Part shown: piece by piece, positions 33,432-43,200 of the stretch | How the letters are laid out: the number at the start of each line of letters is the position of its first letter | Numbering within the stretch: position 1 is the first letter of the stretch | Assembly: GCF_007860015.1 (NCBI RefSeq) | Contig: NZ_SJPS01000004.1 | Span: forward strand, 565,567-629,566 | Length of the DNA stretch: 64,000 nucleotides | Origin: Bythopirellula polymerisocia | GTDB lineage: Bacteria; Planctomycetota; Planctomycetia; Pirellulales; Lacipirellulaceae | Direction of reading: 5' to 3' | The notes under the pieces: generated by a model | What the model was told of the DNA's origin: nothing | The model's input: the letters and a program-made list of their open reading frames with translations, nothing else | The model's database searches: none | Made by a program: the position numbers and the translations under genes

Positions 33432-35654
33432 ATGAAGCGACTGTGGCTGCTTTTTGGCTTAGTTATGGTGGTCTCCTTTGCAGTGCTCGGGTGGATAGGG
33501 GTTCGAATTTATCAAGAAGTCCCGCCGCTGGTAGATAAAGTTGTGACGACGGAGGGCAAGGTTGTCATTGATGAAGGAGAGATTCAAGCAGGACAAAACG
33601 TCTGGCAATCGATGGGAGGAATGGAAGTTGGCTCGGTCTGGGGGCATGGAAGTTATGTCGCTCCCGATTGGACGGCTGATTGGCTGCATCGCGAGGCAGT
33701 TTTCATCCTTGATCGCTGGGCACAAGACGAATTCAGCACGGATTACGCTGAGCTAGACACAGAGCGACAGGCACAATTGAGCGGGCGGTTGGCGGACCTG
33801 ATGCGAACCAGCACCTTTGATCCGGCAACCGGAGCGGTTACGGTTGATCCGATTCGAGAGGAGGCCTTCCAGTCAAACCTCCAGCATTATTCCAAGGTAT
33901 TCTCCGACGGCAATGCGGACTACGCAATCCAAGCGGGTGCCATTACGGATTCTGAAAGACTCAAGCAGTTGTCGGCATTCTTTTTTTGGACCTCCTGGGC
34001 AGCTTCGACGAACCGTCCTGACGATCACGTCACTTACACGAACAATTGGCCCTATGAGCCTCTGGTTGGGAATCGACCCACGGGAGATGCCGTGGTCTGG
34101 ACAGGCGTGAGCATCATCATGCTGTTAGCGGGAATTTCCGCCATGGCGTGGTGGTATGCGTCTCGCCGCAGTGAAGAGGAAGAACCACTGGCACCGGAGA
34201 CGGACCCACTTGGTCAGTGGGAAGCCACTCCATCCCAACAGGCGACGATCAAATATTTCTGGGTCGTCTCGGCCTTGATTCTGCTGCAGATGTTGCTGGG
34301 TGTTATCACCGCACATTATGGAGTAGAAGGCGATGGGTTCTATGGATTCCCTCTCTCTGAATGGCTACCGTACAGTGTGACTCGAACCTGGCATATTCAG
34401 ATCGGCTTGTTCTGGATCGCCACTGCCTGGCTGGCAGCCGGGCTGTTCATCGGTCCCCTGGTAAGTGAGCAAGAACCCAAGGGGCAGCGATTAGGTGTCA
34501 ATATTCTATTCCTGGCTTTGCTGCTTGTGGTTGCCGGTTCGCTGACTGGCGAGTGGCTAAGCGTCCAAAACAAGTTGACCGACACCGTGTCCTTCTATTT
34601 TGGTCACCAAGGGTACGAGTACGTCGACTTGGGACGCGTGTGGCAACTCGCGCTTTTTGCCGGGTTGCTTTTGTGGCTCTTCTTAATGATTCGAGTTTTG
34701 CTTCCCGCGCTGAGAAAAGAAGGCGAGCAAAAACAACTCGTGGCTCTGCTGGCAGTTTCCACCACGGCCATTGCCTTGTTTTATGGAGCAGGCTTGACGT
34801 GGGGTCAGCATACTCACCTTTCTATCGTTGAGTACTGGCGCTGGTGGGTTGTTCATCTGTGGGTTGAAGGGTTCTTTGAGGTCTTTGCCACGACCGTCAT
34901 TGCGTTCATCTTTATGCGACTGCATCTCATTAGACCAGGCATCGCTGCTGCAGCGGCCTTGTTGTCCGCAACCATTTTTCTCTCTGGCGGGATCATCGGC
35001 ACCTGTCATCACTTGTATTTTTCGGGGACACCGACGGTAGCGCTAGCTTGGGGCTCAGTCTTTAGTGCTTTGGAAGTAGTGCCATTGGTTCTAGTGGGCT
35101 TCGATGCTACGGAAGATCTGCGTAGGTCAAAAACGACACCGTGGGTGCGTCACTACAAGTGGCCCATCTACTTTTTCATTTCTGTAGCCTTTTGGAACAT
35201 GATCGGTGCCGGTCTGTTTGGTTTTATGATCAATCCGCCGATCGCGCTTTACTACATGCAGGGATTGAACACGACACCGCTCCATGGACACGCCGCACTC
35301 TTTGGCGTATACGGGATGTTGGGTATCGGTCTGATGCTCATCTGTCTGAGGGTCTTGATCCCAGGGGTTGAGTGGAAAGATGGCTTATTGCGATTCTCGT
35401 TTTGGGCGTTGAACGGCGGACTGATGGCGATGTGCGTACTCAGCCTGCTACCGGTCGGGCTAATGCAAACGTCAGCGTCGGTTGAGCATGGCTATTGGTA
35501 TGCACGCAGCTCAGAGTTTATGCAATCACCATTGATGCAGAATCTACGGTGGATGCGGGTTCCAGGTGATACCTTGTTTTTCCTTGGTGCTGTTGCCCTT
35601 GTTGTTTTTGTTGCCGGGCTGAAAACCGGGCATTCCTTTAGGAGGAAATATTGA
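33432..35654 (+). CDS. norB: Quinol-dependent nitric oxide reductase
   Basis: A 740-residue single-subunit NO reductase (qNOR, NorB/NorZ type). It has an extended N-terminal part with a soluble domain (NVWQSMGGMEVGSVWGHG) and about 14 transmembrane segments; haem and FeB ligands are among WHIQIGLFW, WWVVHLWVEG, GTCHHLYF and HGHAALFGVYGMLG. It reduces 2 NO to N2O with quinol electrons in the inner membrane. Its stop codon overlaps the cupin start by one base, and GGAGG within its last codons serves that gene. Context fits a detoxification unit with the divergent Rrf2 gene. Confidence 0.92.
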   Translation: MKRLWLLFGLVMVVSFAVLGWIGVRIYQEVPPLVDKVVTTEGKVVIDEGEIQAGQNVWQSMGGMEVGSVWGHGSYVAPDWTADWLHREAVFILDRWAQDEFSTDYAELDTERQAQLSGRLADLMRTSTFDPATGAVTVDPIREEAFQSNLQHYSKVFSDGNADYAIQAGAITDSERLKQLSAFFFWTSWAASTNRPDDHVTYTNNWPYEPLVGNRPTGDAVVWTGVSIIMLLAGISAMAWWYASRRSEEEEPLAPETDPLGQWEATPSQQATIKYFWVVSALILLQMLLGVITAHYGVEGDGFYGFPLSEWLPYSVTRTWHIQIGLFWIATAWLAAGLFIGPLVSEQEPKGQRLGVNILFLALLLVVAGSLTGEWLSVQNKLTDTVSFYFGHQGYEYVDLGRVWQLALFAGLLLWLFLMIRVLLPALRKEGEQKQLVALLAVSTTAIALFYGAGLTWGQHTHLSIVEYWRWWVVHLWVEGFFEVFATTVIAFIFMRLHLIRPGIAAAAALLSATIFLSGGIIGTCHHLYFSGTPTVALAWGSVFSALEVVPLVLVGFDATEDLRRSKTTPWVRHYKWPIYFFISVAFWNMIGAGLFGFMINPPIALYYMQGLNTTPLHGHAALFGVYGMLGIGLMLICLRVLIPGVEWKDGLLRFSFWALNGGLMAMCVLSLLPVGLMQTSASVEHGYWYARSSEFMQSPLMQNLRWMRVPGDTLFFLGAVALVVFVAGLKTGHSFRRKY

Positions 35655-35989
35655 TGGCCATTCCCCATGCAAAATCCGCAGAAGTTGTCGACATCCGTCC
35701 TCTGGACACGAAACTTCATACAGCGCAAACGACAACCTTGGTTAAAACCGATTCTCTGGAAGTGATTCGGCTAGTCTTGCCTGCTGGAAAAGAAATAGAA
35801 CCGCACAGCGTAGTGGGTGAAATCACGGTTCAATGTCTGGAAGGCGACGTCCTCTTTCGCGCGGGAGGATTGGATTGCAAGCTGTCCAGTGGCCATCTGA
35901 TGTACTTAGCTGGATCGGCCGAGCATTCGGTGCGAGCCATCGAAGATTCGTCGCTTCTAGTGACAATCGTTTTGAAACACGGGCATTAA
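35654..35989 (+). CDS. Small cupin-like protein
   Basis: A 111-residue cupin with PAGKEIEPHSVVGEITVQCLEG and GSAEHSVRAIEDSSLLVTI; the retained His and Glu suggest a metal site, less complete than in dioxygenases. It begins inside the TGA stop of norB (TGATG), so it is translationally coupled to it, and it probably works with the NO response; its ligand is unknown. An in-frame TTG at 35651 is an alternative start. Confidence 0.75.
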   Translation: MAIPHAKSAEVVDIRPLDTKLHTAQTTTLVKTDSLEVIRLVLPAGKEIEPHSVVGEITVQCLEGDVLFRAGGLDCKLSSGHLMYLAGSAEHSVRAIEDSSLLVTIVLKHGH

Positions 35990-36001
35990 GAAAGGGCACT
36001 T

Positions 36002-36244
36002 ATGTATTATTTGTACGGATCAAAGAAGGGTGCTGAACATCGCCTAGTTGCTACGTTTGGCTCTGAACAACAATTGCTGGCTTATGTTCGCTGGGCGACG
36101 TTGAAAGACCTCGGCGAGCATAGCGGCAAGTTCGAACAAGGGAGCGCGCTAGCAAGCTACAGTGCTTGGGAGCATTCCACCGAGCCACAAACCGATGAGG
36201 ATGCCAGTGGTGTCGTACACAACCCGACGCCGAGCATGTTGTGA
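36002..36244 (+). CDS. Small hypothetical protein in NO operon
   Basis: An 80-residue protein, soluble, with no domain I recognise. The first half (YLYGSKKGAEHRLVATFGSEQQLLAYVRWATLKD) looks alpha/beta; the second half is Ser/Thr/Glu-rich. It follows the cupin gene by 12 bp and precedes the RIC gene by 73 bp, so it likely belongs to the NO transcript. Similar small proteins in NO operons have no assigned activity. Confidence 0.55.
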   Translation: MYYLYGSKKGAEHRLVATFGSEQQLLAYVRWATLKDLGEHSGKFEQGSALASYSAWEHSTEPQTDEDASGVVHNPTPSML

Positions 36245-36317
36245 CACGACTAAAGATTATTGTAAGCATTCGACTTAATTGCGATTCCTCAACACACTAG
36301 CCAAAACAGAGCGAATC

Positions 36318-37043
36318 ATGGCAAAAATCAACCTGAGTTCATCTATCGGCAGCTGGGTTGCCCAGCATCCACAAACTTCGCGGGTGTTCGAATCGCTTGA
36401 GATAGACTATTGCTGCGGTGGTGGAAAACCGCTAGAACAGGCCTGCTTGGATCGAAAGCTTGATCCTCTACAGGTCCTGGAGAATATCGAGCAGGCCATC
36501 AACCAGTTCGATGAGCCCACACGAGACTGGCTCACTACGTCGCTATGTGAACTTTGTGATCACATCGAACAAACGCATCATGCCTACCTCAAGAGCGAAC
36601 TGCCACGATTGTCTGGATTGATCGCCAAAGTAGTCAACGCCCATGCCGCATCTCATAAGGAGTTGCCAAAACTCCAACAGGTCTTTGCCGAATTGCGCTC
36701 CGAACTTGAGCCACATATGTTCAAGGAAGAGCAGGTGCTATTCCCGGCCATTCGATTACTCGAACAGTCGAAAGAGAACCCGGCATTTCCGTTCGGTACA
36801 GTTGCTAATCCAATTCGAATGATGGAGCAAGAACATGACAACGCAGGTGACGGCCTGGCTCAAATACGCAAACTGACACTGGAGTATGCCGCTCCCGATG
36901 GTGCCTGCAATACCTATCGTGCGATGCTCGATGGACTGCGTGAATTGGAGCTCAACATGCACCAGCATGTCCATAAAGAGAACAACATTCTGTTTCCGAG
37001 AGCGATTTGCCTGGAAGAATCACGAGTTGGCGCAGCGAGCTGA
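36318..37043 (+). CDS. ytfE: Iron-sulphur cluster repair di-iron protein (RIC)
   Basis: A 241-residue RIC protein. N-terminal ScdA-type domain with C32/C33 in YCCGGGKPLEQAC, then hemerythrin-like helices with His/Glu ligands in HIEQTHHAY, EEQVLFPAI, MMEQEHDNAG and HQHVHKENNILFPRA. It restores clusters damaged by NO and oxidants. Start at 36318; the open frame reaches 36279. Last gene of the NO response unit; the Rrf2 regulator and NO reductase lie upstream. Confidence 0.9.
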   Translation: MAKINLSSSIGSWVAQHPQTSRVFESLEIDYCCGGGKPLEQACLDRKLDPLQVLENIEQAINQFDEPTRDWLTTSLCELCDHIEQTHHAYLKSELPRLSGLIAKVVNAHAASHKELPKLQQVFAELRSELEPHMFKEEQVLFPAIRLLEQSKENPAFPFGTVANPIRMMEQEHDNAGDGLAQIRKLTLEYAAPDGACNTYRAMLDGLRELELNMHQHVHKENNILFPRAICLEESRVGAAS

Positions 37044-37180
37044 ACGCAATGTCGTAATAGCTTCCTTGTTGTCTGCTGACGGACAGTGCGCGCGAAGCTC
37101 TTTCGCTGCGTTGTCAAAATAAGTTGCACAGGCGAAAAAGGTTCGAGGAGATTTCTCGGTCCTCGCCAATCCGCTAGCGG

Positions 37181-38308
37181 CTATATCTCGTCCCCTGCGT
37201 GAATCTGCAAGTAACTCTCATACCGCCGCACATCGATGGCCCCTTCGGCCACGGCATCCTTTACGGCGCACGGCTCCTCATGGGTGTGCGTGCAGTCGGG
37301 GTAACGGCAGTGGCTCACGTAAGGGCGAAGATCGCGGAAGAACCCTGCTAACTCTTCGGGTACCACATCCCACAAGCGAAACTGTCGGATGCCAGGAGTA
37401 TCGATAACAAATCCTCCCATTGAGAGGGGAATTAACTCGGATGTGGTCGTCGTGTGTTTTCCTTTCTCGGTTTCGGCACTCACTTGCTGAACGCGGAGAG
37501 CAAGTCCTGGATCGATGATATTGAGCAGACTCGATTTGCCGACGCCACTCTGGCCTGTCAGAACCGATGATCTTCCTCGCAGTAGTGAGCGAAATTCGGG
37601 TATTCCCCAACCTTCGGCGGCTGAAATTTGTAACACTCGGTAGCCGAGCTGGCTGTAGACACCGACGAGTGGTTGCAAATCGCCACGATCGACTAGATCC
37701 ACTTTGTTGATACAGATTATTGGCTCGATACGGGCTCGCTCGGCAGTTACGAGATAGCGGTCGAGAAGATTCGGTTTCAATCGTGGCTGGGCCGCACTGG
37801 TGACAATCAATAATTGATCAACATTCGTTACCAGCACATGCTGACGACCACGACTATTGCGGCTTAAGACGCCAGTGCGCGGCTCAACGCGTTCGATGAT
37901 TCCCTCGTCAGCGCCTGAAGGTCGCACCCACACGCGATCTCCGGCGGCCACCACATGCCGCTGATCTGTGCTCAGTGTCTTGAGCAGCCGACGGGTCGCA
38001 CATTGTCGAAGCGTGCCGTCGGCGAATTGCACCATGCTCACTAATCCTTGCACTCGCAGCACGCGCCCATCGAGGCAAACTAATGTGTCCACCGCAGGTG
38101 AAATAATGCCTTCCTCATCAATCTCGGCATTAGCAACTGTTCGTTTGCGGGTGAGGTCTCCCTTGCCACTAACGCTTTGTCCCGAGGCAAGATCAACGAC
38201 CGATTCCTCGTCGCTGGCAAAATCGCGAGTCAGGTCGTTGCTCCGTGTCCGGACATTACGATTCTTACGGAGATCGGCTCGAACCTTACGCTGTTTTTTT
38301 TTGCCCAT
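37181..38308 (-). CDS. rsgA: Ribosome small-subunit GTPase RsgA
   Basis: A 375-residue circularly permuted GTPase that acts in 30S subunit maturation. Seen: an OB-fold region with RGRQHVLVTNVDQLLIVTSA, the G4 INKVDLVD, then G1 GQSGVGKSSLLN, G3 DTPGIRQF and a C-terminal zinc knuckle CRYPDCTHTHEEPC. The N-terminal 60 residues are highly charged (KKKQRKVRADLRKNR), longer than in most RsgA proteins. No operon partner; the FHA gene upstream is separated by a terminator. Confidence 0.92.
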   Translation of the reverse strand: MGKKKQRKVRADLRKNRNVRTRSNDLTRDFASDEESVVDLASGQSVSGKGDLTRKRTVANAEIDEEGIISPAVDTLVCLDGRVLRVQGLVSMVQFADGTLRQCATRRLLKTLSTDQRHVVAAGDRVWVRPSGADEGIIERVEPRTGVLSRNSRGRQHVLVTNVDQLLIVTSAAQPRLKPNLLDRYLVTAERARIEPIICINKVDLVDRGDLQPLVGVYSQLGYRVLQISAAEGWGIPEFRSLLRGRSSVLTGQSGVGKSSLLNIIDPGLALRVQQVSAETEKGKHTTTTSELIPLSMGGFVIDTPGIRQFRLWDVVPEELAGFFRDLRPYVSHCRYPDCTHTHEEPCAVKDAVAEGAIDVRRYESYLQIHAGDEI

Positions 38309-38335
38309 ACCAAAGGGAGGTTAGCTACTCGAAAA

Positions 38336-38370
38336 GAGAAACGCCCAAGGATTGCAGTCCTTGGGCGTTG
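38336..38370 (-). terminator. Intrinsic terminator of FHA gene
   Basis: Perfect 12-bp stem AACGCCCAAGGA (38340-38351) and complement at 38358-38369, loop TTGCAG. On the minus strand the stem is followed by TTCTCTTTT. It separates the FHA gene from rsgA. Confidence 0.85.
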
Positions 38371-38401
38371 AAGTGGAAAGTGATTATCGCGCGAAGAGTG
38401 C

Positions 38402-38893
38402 TCATACAGGCCGATCTGGCATCTTGAGTTGCTCTTCGTTTTCGAGAACGTCGTATCTGCGGAATGATCCATCGGCCTTCTTGCCCGCGTACTGCGGGGC
38501 CTTCTCCCGAGCATCGGAAGACTTTAGTCCGGCTCGAGAGAGTAACGATTCGGTCATGATTTCGTTGGGCATGTCGTCTGCAGGTGGCGGGCCAATAGCA
38601 CCCAAGTCCGCAGGGGAATAGAACAACTCATAATCATGCTTTGCCACCGAGAGTGTATCTCCCGGATCAACACGCTTCTCTTGAACCCGAATACCGTTGA
38701 CCTTCACTCCGTTGCGGCTCTGCATATCGCGGATAAACCAATATCCGCCATTGAGCACCAACCGACAATGGTGGGCCGAGACGTTAGCAAAACGAAGGAC
38801 AATGTCACAACTTTCGCGGCGGCCAATCAACAACTGTTTTTTCAAGAGAGGGATGGGATCGCCGCCACCGAGCGGAGTTAGTTCACCATACAT
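38402..38893 (-). CDS. FHA-domain protein
   Basis: A 163-residue protein with one forkhead-associated domain near the N terminus: LLIGRRESCDIVLR, SAHHCRLVL and DMQSRNGVKVNG. FHA domains bind phosphothreonine peptides, so it likely reports on Ser/Thr kinase signalling; the C-terminal 60 residues are polar and without a fold I recognise. Not linked to a kinase gene here. Confidence 0.85.
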   Translation of the reverse strand: MYGELTPLGGGDPIPLLKKQLLIGRRESCDIVLRFANVSAHHCRLVLNGGYWFIRDMQSRNGVKVNGIRVQEKRVDPGDTLSVAKHDYELFYSPADLGAIGPPPADDMPNEIMTESLLSRAGLKSSDAREKAPQYAGKKADGSFRRYDVLENEEQLKMPDRPV

Positions 38894-39043
38894 GAGATTA
38901 CACTCTTGCGAAAAATTTCTTTTGCCCCAATGATAAACGAATACGCGGGGAGTTTTTTAGTGCACAGAGGGCGAAGCAATTCGCCGAATGCCGACCCTCG
39001 TGTCGAAGCCCTGGCCTGTTTGTTAGTCTACCTGGATCACCTT

Positions 39044-40066
39044 GTGAAGTCAACTAACTTGATACTGGATAGGGATTTACAGCCGACCTGGCGTGCCGCG
39101 GGCCTGCGTTATTTTTCCTACAACCATGCATTAACGCAGCGATTTCAGTGTCGTGTCCAGAAAGTCAGTCTCGACGCTGGATTTACCTGTCCCAACGTCG
39201 ACGGAACCGTGGCCAAGGGGGGCTGTACCTTTTGCGATAACCGAAGCTTCAGCCCGAGCAGACGGCTCCCGAGAGCAGATATCCTCGGACAAATTGACCA
39301 GAGTATTCTCCGCATGCGGAATCGGTACAAAAGTTGCAACCACTTTTTGGCCTATTTTCAGCCCGCCACCAACACCTACGCCCCCGTCGAGCGTTTGCGG
39401 CCACTATATGAATCTGCACTCAGCCACCCCCAGGTCGTTGGACTTGCCATTGGCACGCGGAGCGACTGTGTTCCAAACGACGTCCTGGACCTGCTTCAAG
39501 ATTTGGCCAGCCGAACTTACCTCTCGGTCGAGTACGGAATGCAAACAATGCACAATCGTTCGCTCGATTGGATGAATCGAGGCCACGACCACGATTCGTT
39601 CCTCGAAGCGGTCGAGAGGAGTCGCGGACGTGGGTTCGAGATTTGTGCCCATGTCATGTTGGGACTCCCTGGCGAGTCGCACGCCGACATGCTGGATACC
39701 GCACGGGAGGTTGCCCGCGTGAACATTGATTCTGTGAAGATTCACAACCTGTATTGCGTCAAGAACACCCCCCTGGCCGACCAGGTAGCTGCAGGAGAAG
39801 TGCAACTCATCGGCCGCGACGACTACGTGCAAACGGTCGTCGATTTCCTGGAGATACTCCCGCCGACGATTGTCGTTGAGCGGATCAGTGGTGACGCGCC
39901 GCCCGATTATTTCATCGGTCCCGATTGGTGCCTCGACAAGTCAGGGGTAAAACGGGCCATCGAAGCAGAATTCGCCCAGCGTGACTCGTGGCAGGGGAAG
40001 CAATATGAGAAAAAAATGGTCTGTGATAATGCTTCCAGAGAATCGAGTACCGGTGAGAGGATTTGA
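39044..40066 (+). CDS. TIGR01212/YhcC-family radical SAM protein
   Basis: A radical SAM protein of about 340 residues. The cluster motif is in FTCPNVDGT with GGCTFCDNRSFSPSRR; the cleft motifs YGMQTMHNRSLDWMNRGHD and GLPGESHADMLDT are typical of the YhcC family, of undefined function and possibly involved in RNA or cofactor modification. Family homology begins at WRAAGLRYFSYN, so GTG 39044 is the preferred start; the open frame reaches 38906, but the extension overlaps divergent promoter space and is atypical. Its 3-prime end overlaps the tRNA-Leu gene on the other strand. Confidence 0.8.
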   Translation: MKSTNLILDRDLQPTWRAAGLRYFSYNHALTQRFQCRVQKVSLDAGFTCPNVDGTVAKGGCTFCDNRSFSPSRRLPRADILGQIDQSILRMRNRYKSCNHFLAYFQPATNTYAPVERLRPLYESALSHPQVVGLAIGTRSDCVPNDVLDLLQDLASRTYLSVEYGMQTMHNRSLDWMNRGHDHDSFLEAVERSRGRGFEICAHVMLGLPGESHADMLDTAREVARVNIDSVKIHNLYCVKNTPLADQVAAGEVQLIGRDDYVQTVVDFLEILPPTIVVERISGDAPPDYFIGPDWCLDKSGVKRAIEAEFAQRDSWQGKQYEKKMVCDNASRESSTGERI

Positions 40067-40131
40067 ACCTCCACGCCCTTGCGGGCACATGGACCTGAAC
40101 CATGCGCGTCTGCCAATTCCGCCACACCGGC
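40048..40131 (-). tRNA. tRNA-Leu (anticodon CAG)
   Basis: Cloverleaf on the minus strand, 84 nt. Acceptor stem GCCGGTG with CACCGGT (G1-U72 wobble), D arm GCGGAATTGGCAGACGC, anticodon stem CATGG/CCATG with loop TTCAGGT (anticodon CAG, reads CUG), long variable arm TGCCCGCAAGGGCGT, and T loop GGTTCAAATCC. Discriminator A. No CCA is encoded. The 3-prime end overlaps the end of the radical SAM gene by 19 bases. Confidence 0.95.
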
Positions 40132-40210
40132 TTAAGCAGTTTACAATCTCAGAAATGCCTTCGCTTGGCAAGGGGAGCCGACGAAAAACGGTCGCTTGCT
40201 TGGTTAGGAG

Positions 40211-43200
40211 TCACCCTTCAACTTCACTATCAAGGGCTTCGACTGCTTGCAAAACCTCTCGGATTAGGTCTGCCTGATTCGCCTCACTTTGGCGCCATTG
40301 AGATTCCGCAGGGGGCCGCAAGAAATAGAGCGTGCTTTCCACCGGTTGAACACCCAACGCTTTTTCGCAAGCCATTCCATAAACGAACATCTGTATGGCG
40401 TAGGACCGAGCAGCCGCTGGGACATCTGCGGCGGAGACGTTATTGGTCTTGTAGTCCAACAGGTGCCACTCTCCCCCATTATCCTGATAGAGGCAGTCAA
40501 TGATCCCTTCCAGATAGCGGCCCGTCAGCGAATCGCTCAACAATTGGCCGGGAAGCAGAAACTCCACCTCCCGCAACAGACAGCGAGCCTCGGTCATGCT
40601 CTTGTATCGAGGTGACTGCAAGAAACGTGATACCAATTCGATTGCCTCAGACGCCCCCTCTTCGGCGTTGAATTCCAAATGGTTCGGTGCCAGAAAATCG
40701 CACAAGTCCTTCACGTCAGAGAATGAGACAGAGTTCCTGTTCTCAGTGATCTGTTCCAACACTTCATGCACTAGCGTGCCGAAGCCGCGAGGGTCTAATA
40801 GGGGGGTGGCAAGTTCTAATTCATCGTCCAGCGATTGGGATTGGATCAATCGTTTATGCAGTTTCCCTGATAGTCGCGAGAACGAGAAACTCTTGCGTGC
40901 TTTCAAGTCAACTGATATCGGTGCTACTCCGGGAGGTATCATGCCACCCCCAGACTCGGCCAGCTTGAAAGTCTTGTCGACCAACTTGATGAGGTCCGCC
41001 CCACGGGCGCGGCTGGCCGGTTTGCGTCCGCTTGTTGGTTCGCTGTTTGTCACACGAATTTCTGGCACCCCAAAGTCAGCGGGCAATTCCGCAAGACAAT
41101 TTCCTGTTGAGATATCAAATCGCTTCGCAAGGAACTTCAACCAGTCGCTCTTGGGTTTGTCGAGGTCCTTGACGCTGCTCGACAAGAAGAGATAGTCGGC
41201 CGCTCGAGTACATGCCACGTAGAGCAAGCGAAGCCTTTCCGCGTTGTCTTCGAATTGCTCAGCCAGTTGATGCAGGTCCCTGCCGACACACGAATCATCG
41301 GTAGAGGAAACAAGTGGGCCGAGTCTTAGGTCAAAAACGGGCACCGAACTGCCCCCACGCTGTTGCCGTTCTAGATCGGGAATAACCACCACGGGAAACT
41401 CCAGCCCCTTGGCGTTATGGATCGTCATGATCCGAATGACGTCTCCTTCGGCAGTCGTCGAGGCCGCGGGTTCCTTGGGGTCACGGGTGACAAACTGTGT
41501 TAATTGCGTAACGAATCCAGCAAGATCACCTGGACTGAGTTTGTCGAGCGTGCGAGCTTGTTCGACCAGTTTGTGCAAATTGGCCAGCTTGCGCTCGCCC
41601 AGGAATTCACTTCGTAGCACGGCATCATAGCCAGTCAGCTCGATTGCCAAGCCAAGCAATTCAGCCACGAGTAAATTGTCCTTACGGCTGCGAAGTACTT
41701 CGAGAGTGGTCCTGGCGTGTACGACCTTGGCGTGCTCTTGGAGTGAAATCTCGTGGGGAAGTTCCTTAGCAGTCAATCCGGCGTGGAGAGATCCGCACTT
41801 CGTTGCGAGCCAATACAGCGTTTCATCTTCCACTGCAAAGATTGGACTCCGCATCGCACCTGCCAAACTCAGTTCATCTGCCTCGCTGCACACGCAACGC
41901 AGCAGATGCAGTATGTCGAATATTTCCTGCTGGGCGTAGAAGGCGTGTCCACCTGCCAAATAATAGTCCAGGCCCTGCTCGCGGAGCGCTTCCTCGTAGA
42001 CCTGCACATCGCTCAAGGCCCGCAAGAGGATAGCGACATCTCCTTGCCGGACGGGGCGGAGCGAGTCTTTATTATTCTCTCTCTGCACGACGAGCGCCTG
42101 GCCTGAGTCGATCATCTCTGCCAGTCGCCGAGCAATAAAGCGGGCCTCACGGTAGCGCTCACGCTGGACTCCGCGCAGCTGTGCTGGGATCGAGTCGTCA
42201 TGCCCAGCATCTGTAGGCGCCCAGAGAAATTCGACAGAGGGTGTAGGAGTAAGTTGAGGGCGACTCGGGCGCAGCGGTTTATACGCTTCTTCAAAGGCAT
42301 CAAAGAATAGTGCATTCACGAAATCGAGGATGGCACCCTGACTGCGGAAATTTGTTGTAAGAGACAATCTACTTCCCTCAGGAAGTGACTCCCCCAATTG
42401 CTGGGAAACTATTGGTTGTGCTCCCCGAAATCGATAGATCGATTGTTTCGCATCGCCGACGACAAACAGTCCCTGCTCAGCCCACTGCTGGCCGCACAAG
42501 GCCTTCACAATAGCCACCTGCACAGGGTCAGTGTCCTGAAACTCATCGACCAGAAGCAGCTTGGTACTCTTGGCCAGTTCTCTCTGCTGGAGGGCGTATT
42601 CAGGTGCAGTCAACATCCGATGTGCTTTTTGCATCAAGTCGTCGTAGTCCAACACATTGCGGTCTTGCTTGGCCTGTTCGTAGCAGTGAGCAACATCGGC
42701 AGAAAGTTTTAACAACTCGAGTCCCGCTTGGGCTGTGTCTTGCAACTGCTCCTCGTTCCATGGCTTGAAAAGGATGGACTTCTTAATTATGTCGTCGCGA
42801 ACTTTTTTACAGGTATCTCTAAACGAATTGAAATCCTCTTCGGATGCCCAATTCTTCTTCTTTGCGGCATTTCCCTGAACCCTCGCTAGCTGGATCAACT
42901 CTTCGAGCAACCTGACAGGATCGTCGCTATCGGGTAATTCCTGTAGGAGCACAAGTATCCGACCGCAATGTGCATGCAATTCATCCGCAGCAAAATCTCC
43001 TTTCACACAGATGGTCTGCAATTGCTGCACCGGTTCGGATGCGAGGATTTCCCGAGCTGCCTGTGGGAAGGTTTCCTGGTGATAGTACTCCCTCCACGTG
43101 GCAATCAGTTTGGCAGGTGTCGAGTCATGCCAGCCTTCATAGACTTCGCTCAGATTTTCACCAACAAGATTTAGCAGGTATTCACGCAGTTTTTCCAGAC

